This document shows, one piece after another, positions 62,155-64,000 of a stretch of DNA of 64,000 nt. This DNA is from Rheinheimera sp. GTDB taxonomy: Bacteria > Pseudomonadota > Gammaproteobacteria > Enterobacterales > Alteromonadaceae. Where the stretch lies: assembly GCA_003482455.1 (NCBI GenBank), contig DMYW01000015.1, forward strand, positions 114,848 through 178,847, in the 5' to 3' direction. The notes under the pieces were generated by a model, which saw only the letters and a list, made by a program, of their open reading frames with translations, was not told the DNA's origin and made no database searches. Numbering within the stretch: position 1 is the first letter of the stretch; the number at the start of each line of letters is the position of its first letter. A program made the translations under genes and the position numbers.

Positions 62155-62844
62155 ATGTGGGACATGTTAGTGGCCATTTGGCAGCAAGATTTCAGTCATC
62201 TGACAGATTCAGGCGCAATTGGGATGTTGGTGTTTTGCCTGGCGTTGATCCTGTTTTTAGAATCGGCGTTTGTGTTCTTGCCTTTACCCGGCGATAGCCT
62301 GATTTTGTTATCCGCCAGCTTGGTCGTCTCCGGTGTCTTTAGTTACGAAGTACCCCTGTTTTATTTACCACTGGCCGCCGCACTTGGCAGCATAGTGGCT
62401 TATTGGCAAGGTTATGCGCTGGCTCATACCCGTTTTATGGTGCATATGAACCGCGTGATCCCCCCGGAAAGCATGGAACGTGCGCATCGCTTATTGGAAA
62501 ACCATGGCATGCTGGCGATGTTTATCTCGCGGTTTATTCCATTTGTACGGATCATCACGCCGATGCTGATGGGCATGACAGGTTTGCATTTAACCAAAGT
62601 GGCCATTATCAGTTTTGTCAGCGCCTTCTGTTGGGCTTTAGTGCTCAGCGTCTTTTCGGCGGGTTTGCTGCAAATCCCTGAGTTTGCCAAGTATCAACAA
62701 GTGCTGACGCAAGGCCTGCTGATTGTCTCGTTGATCTTATTTATTGCCGCCGTGGTGACGGTCTTTCGCCGTTGGTATCGCCATCATAAAGCGGAACAGC
62801 TGGCTAACGCACAGCAGCAGGACAACCATCAATCGAAAAAGTAG
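62155..62844 (+). CDS. DedA-family membrane protein
   Basis: 229 aa from the ATG at 62155, with GGAG about 9 nt upstream; a TTG one codon earlier and an ATG at 62164 are alternatives. DedA signs are LESAFVFLPLPGDSLILLSASLV, the membrane segment around PLAAALGSIVAYWQGY, and FISRFIPFVRIITPMLMGMTGLHLTKVAIISF with the conserved Arg-Pro region. Four or five hydrophobic segments are followed by a charged tail (HHKAEQLANAQQQDNHQSKK). DedA proteins are linked to undecaprenyl phosphate or phospholipid recycling and proton-motive-force maintenance. The next gene follows after 6 nt, so an operon. Confidence 0.92.
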   Translation: MWDMLVAIWQQDFSHLTDSGAIGMLVFCLALILFLESAFVFLPLPGDSLILLSASLVVSGVFSYEVPLFYLPLAAALGSIVAYWQGYALAHTRFMVHMNRVIPPESMERAHRLLENHGMLAMFISRFIPFVRIITPMLMGMTGLHLTKVAIISFVSAFCWALVLSVFSAGLLQIPEFAKYQQVLTQGLLIVSLILFIAAVVTVFRRWYRHHKAEQLANAQQQDNHQSKK

Positions 62845-62850
62845 GAACAG

Positions 62851-63984
62851 ATGCTCACTTTGCTATGGATAGCTGTGGCTTTAGGCAGCGCCTGCTACCT
62901 ATGGCCACACCAGTTTGTTAGAAAACCCGCCGGCCCAAACCTTGACACGCAAGCCTTAGTGCAGCAATTGCATTCGCCGTTTCCGAAGTACCTGCGCCGT
63001 CACGGCTATTGGCAACTGCAATTTCGGGTCGACTCGCAGCATGCTTTTAGTATCGAATGGCGGGCAAGCATCAGCCTGTGGCGCCGCCTGTTTAACCCTT
63101 ACCAAACTCTGCCTATGCCGTTGCAGGATTTTTCACTCAACGCCGCTGCCGACGATTGGCAGGCCTTGCTGCAGCAGCAACCTAAATTGCTGCCACTGCT
63201 CACATCCTTGCTCAAACTGCGTGACCGTACTGCGATGCAGCAGCCGTTGTTGCATGGTATCTCAGTGCAAAACGGGGTGTTGTCTTTGTATTTCCTGCAA
63301 AAATACGCCAAAACTGACACGGCTGCCGCCGAGCAATTAGCGGAGCATCTGGTATTGGCATTAAACGAATGCCCACCCCCTCGTCAGATCTATCCCACTG
63401 CAATTGACGCACTGCCCTGGTTCGTTGGTGTCAGTATCGCTGCCTTGCTGGCCAATTTATGCTGGTTTGGACTGTCGATTGATGGCCTTAAATCCAACGG
63501 TTGGACACCACTGCACAACCTTTGGTTTGGCGGTGGTTTGCTGCTGTGGAGTCTGTGCTGCTGGGTAGGTGTGCACTGGTGGTTCCGCCGGCAAATCTGG
63601 CGCAGCCGCAGCATCTTAAAACCTTGGCTACTCGGCTCTGTGTTGGCTGTGATGCTGCTGCATTTGGCCATGCAAGAAGTTGACTATTATTTCGCCTCAC
63701 CAGCGCAGCGTGAAGAATGGACTGTGATCACCCGTTACACCGACTATGAACGCCTGGCCAATCAACGCCTGTTGGTGCGCCAGCAAACGATCGCGTTACG
63801 CCAACCGGGTGGTTTTGGCTTGGCTGATGTCAAGGTACAGCGCTTTGACTTCGCGGTACCGCCTGCAGGCAGCGTGGTGACTGTTCGTTATCGAATCGGT
63901 GCACTAAGTAAACAGCAGCTGATTTGCCAAGTGGGTCCGCACCAAGACGTCACGGTGCAGTTGTTTTGGGGCTTTTGCGACTAA
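62851..63984 (+). CDS. Hypothetical multi-pass membrane protein
   Basis: 377 aa, start supported by AGGA 5 nt before the ATG. An N-terminal hydrophobic segment (3-18) is followed by a soluble domain (30-185, WQLQFRVDSQHAFSIEWRASISLWRRLFNPYQTLP). Three clustered membrane helices come next (about 188-208, 222-243, 258-276, LLANLCWFGLSI, LWFGGGLLLWSLCCWVGVHWWF, LLGSVLAVMLLHLAM). A C-terminal beta-rich tail completes it. No family recognised. Only 6 nt after the dedA-like gene, so probably co-expressed and envelope-related. The bases after its stop to the window end are too few to interpret. Confidence 0.7.
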   Translation: MLTLLWIAVALGSACYLWPHQFVRKPAGPNLDTQALVQQLHSPFPKYLRRHGYWQLQFRVDSQHAFSIEWRASISLWRRLFNPYQTLPMPLQDFSLNAAADDWQALLQQQPKLLPLLTSLLKLRDRTAMQQPLLHGISVQNGVLSLYFLQKYAKTDTAAAEQLAEHLVLALNECPPPRQIYPTAIDALPWFVGVSIAALLANLCWFGLSIDGLKSNGWTPLHNLWFGGGLLLWSLCCWVGVHWWFRRQIWRSRSILKPWLLGSVLAVMLLHLAMQEVDYYFASPAQREEWTVITRYTDYERLANQRLLVRQQTIALRQPGGFGLADVKVQRFDFAVPPAGSVVTVRYRIGALSKQQLICQVGPHQDVTVQLFWGFCD

Positions 63985-64000
63985 AAAACCGGCCGCAGAG

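Overview
The window looks like one contiguous piece of chromosome from a free-living, aerobic, moderately GC-rich gammaproteobacterium. The pointers are two TonB-dependent receptors, an LPS heptose pathway, lipobox-type lipoproteins, a DUF3718-type protein typical of Alteromonadales-like genomes, and neighbour pairs known from Enterobacterales and relatives (prlC with rsmJ, hscC with a J-protein). Rheinheimera or another Alteromonadales/Chromatiales-like lineage is my best guess; the species is not identified. I see no rRNA, tRNA, insertion sequence, prophage or CRISPR array.

Layout. 1-1364: waaA (Kdo transferase), minus strand, cut by the window edge. 1653-3901: Fur-type operator, catecholate-type TonB receptor and terminator. 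4020-7207: an MsrA-thioredoxin-like-MsrB fusion, a convergent lipoprotein and a periplasmic binding protein. 7312-12183: ADP-heptose/LPS core operon (GT-B glycosyltransferase, gmhA, hldE, GT9 heptosyltransferase, gmhB) with an unusual 15-nt repeat array in front of hldE. 12264-15930: two uncharacterised exported proteins and a dienelactone-hydrolase-like enzyme, minus strand. 16216-21706: M28 peptidase, M1 lipoprotein peptidase and gamma-glutamyltransferase. 21834-25432: DUF3718 protein, EF-hand protein, and an OmpR/CpxR-type two-component system whose sensor has a Met-rich periplasmic loop. 25535-28474: MASE1-PAS-GGDEF-EAL protein. 28596-33178: prlC, lipoprotein, tag, rsmJ and peroxiredoxin, tightly packed on the minus strand. 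33264-36280: GNAT gene coupled to a 7TMR-DISM/EAL protein. 36562-38798: Dcp-like lipoprotein peptidase and terminator. 38850-39033: a gene-free stretch of four consecutive hairpins ending in a T-run, read here as a candidate small RNA. 39066-41139: CotH-kinase-like lipoprotein with a duplicated 3' end. 41232-45787: esterase, GNAT, CopA copper ATPase. 45939-48580: hscC-type Hsp70 coupled to a divergent J-protein. 48805-52119: serine hydrolase, alpha/beta hydrolase, isochorismatase-fold hydrolase, W-repeat lipoprotein. 52656-54518: chromosomal KfrA-like coiled-coil protein. 54819-61731: pullulanase plus TonB receptor operon behind a LacI-type palindrome. 62155-63984: DedA protein and an unknown membrane protein.

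The strongest themes are peptide scavenging (M28, M1, GGT and two M3 peptidases), alpha-glucan uptake (pullulanase with its receptor), envelope and redox maintenance (heptose pathway, Msr fusion, peroxiredoxin, CopA, two-component system) and c-di-GMP signalling. The items most worth follow-up are the candidate small RNA, the trimodular Msr protein, the hldE leader repeats, the KfrA-like protein and the Met-rich sensor kinase.
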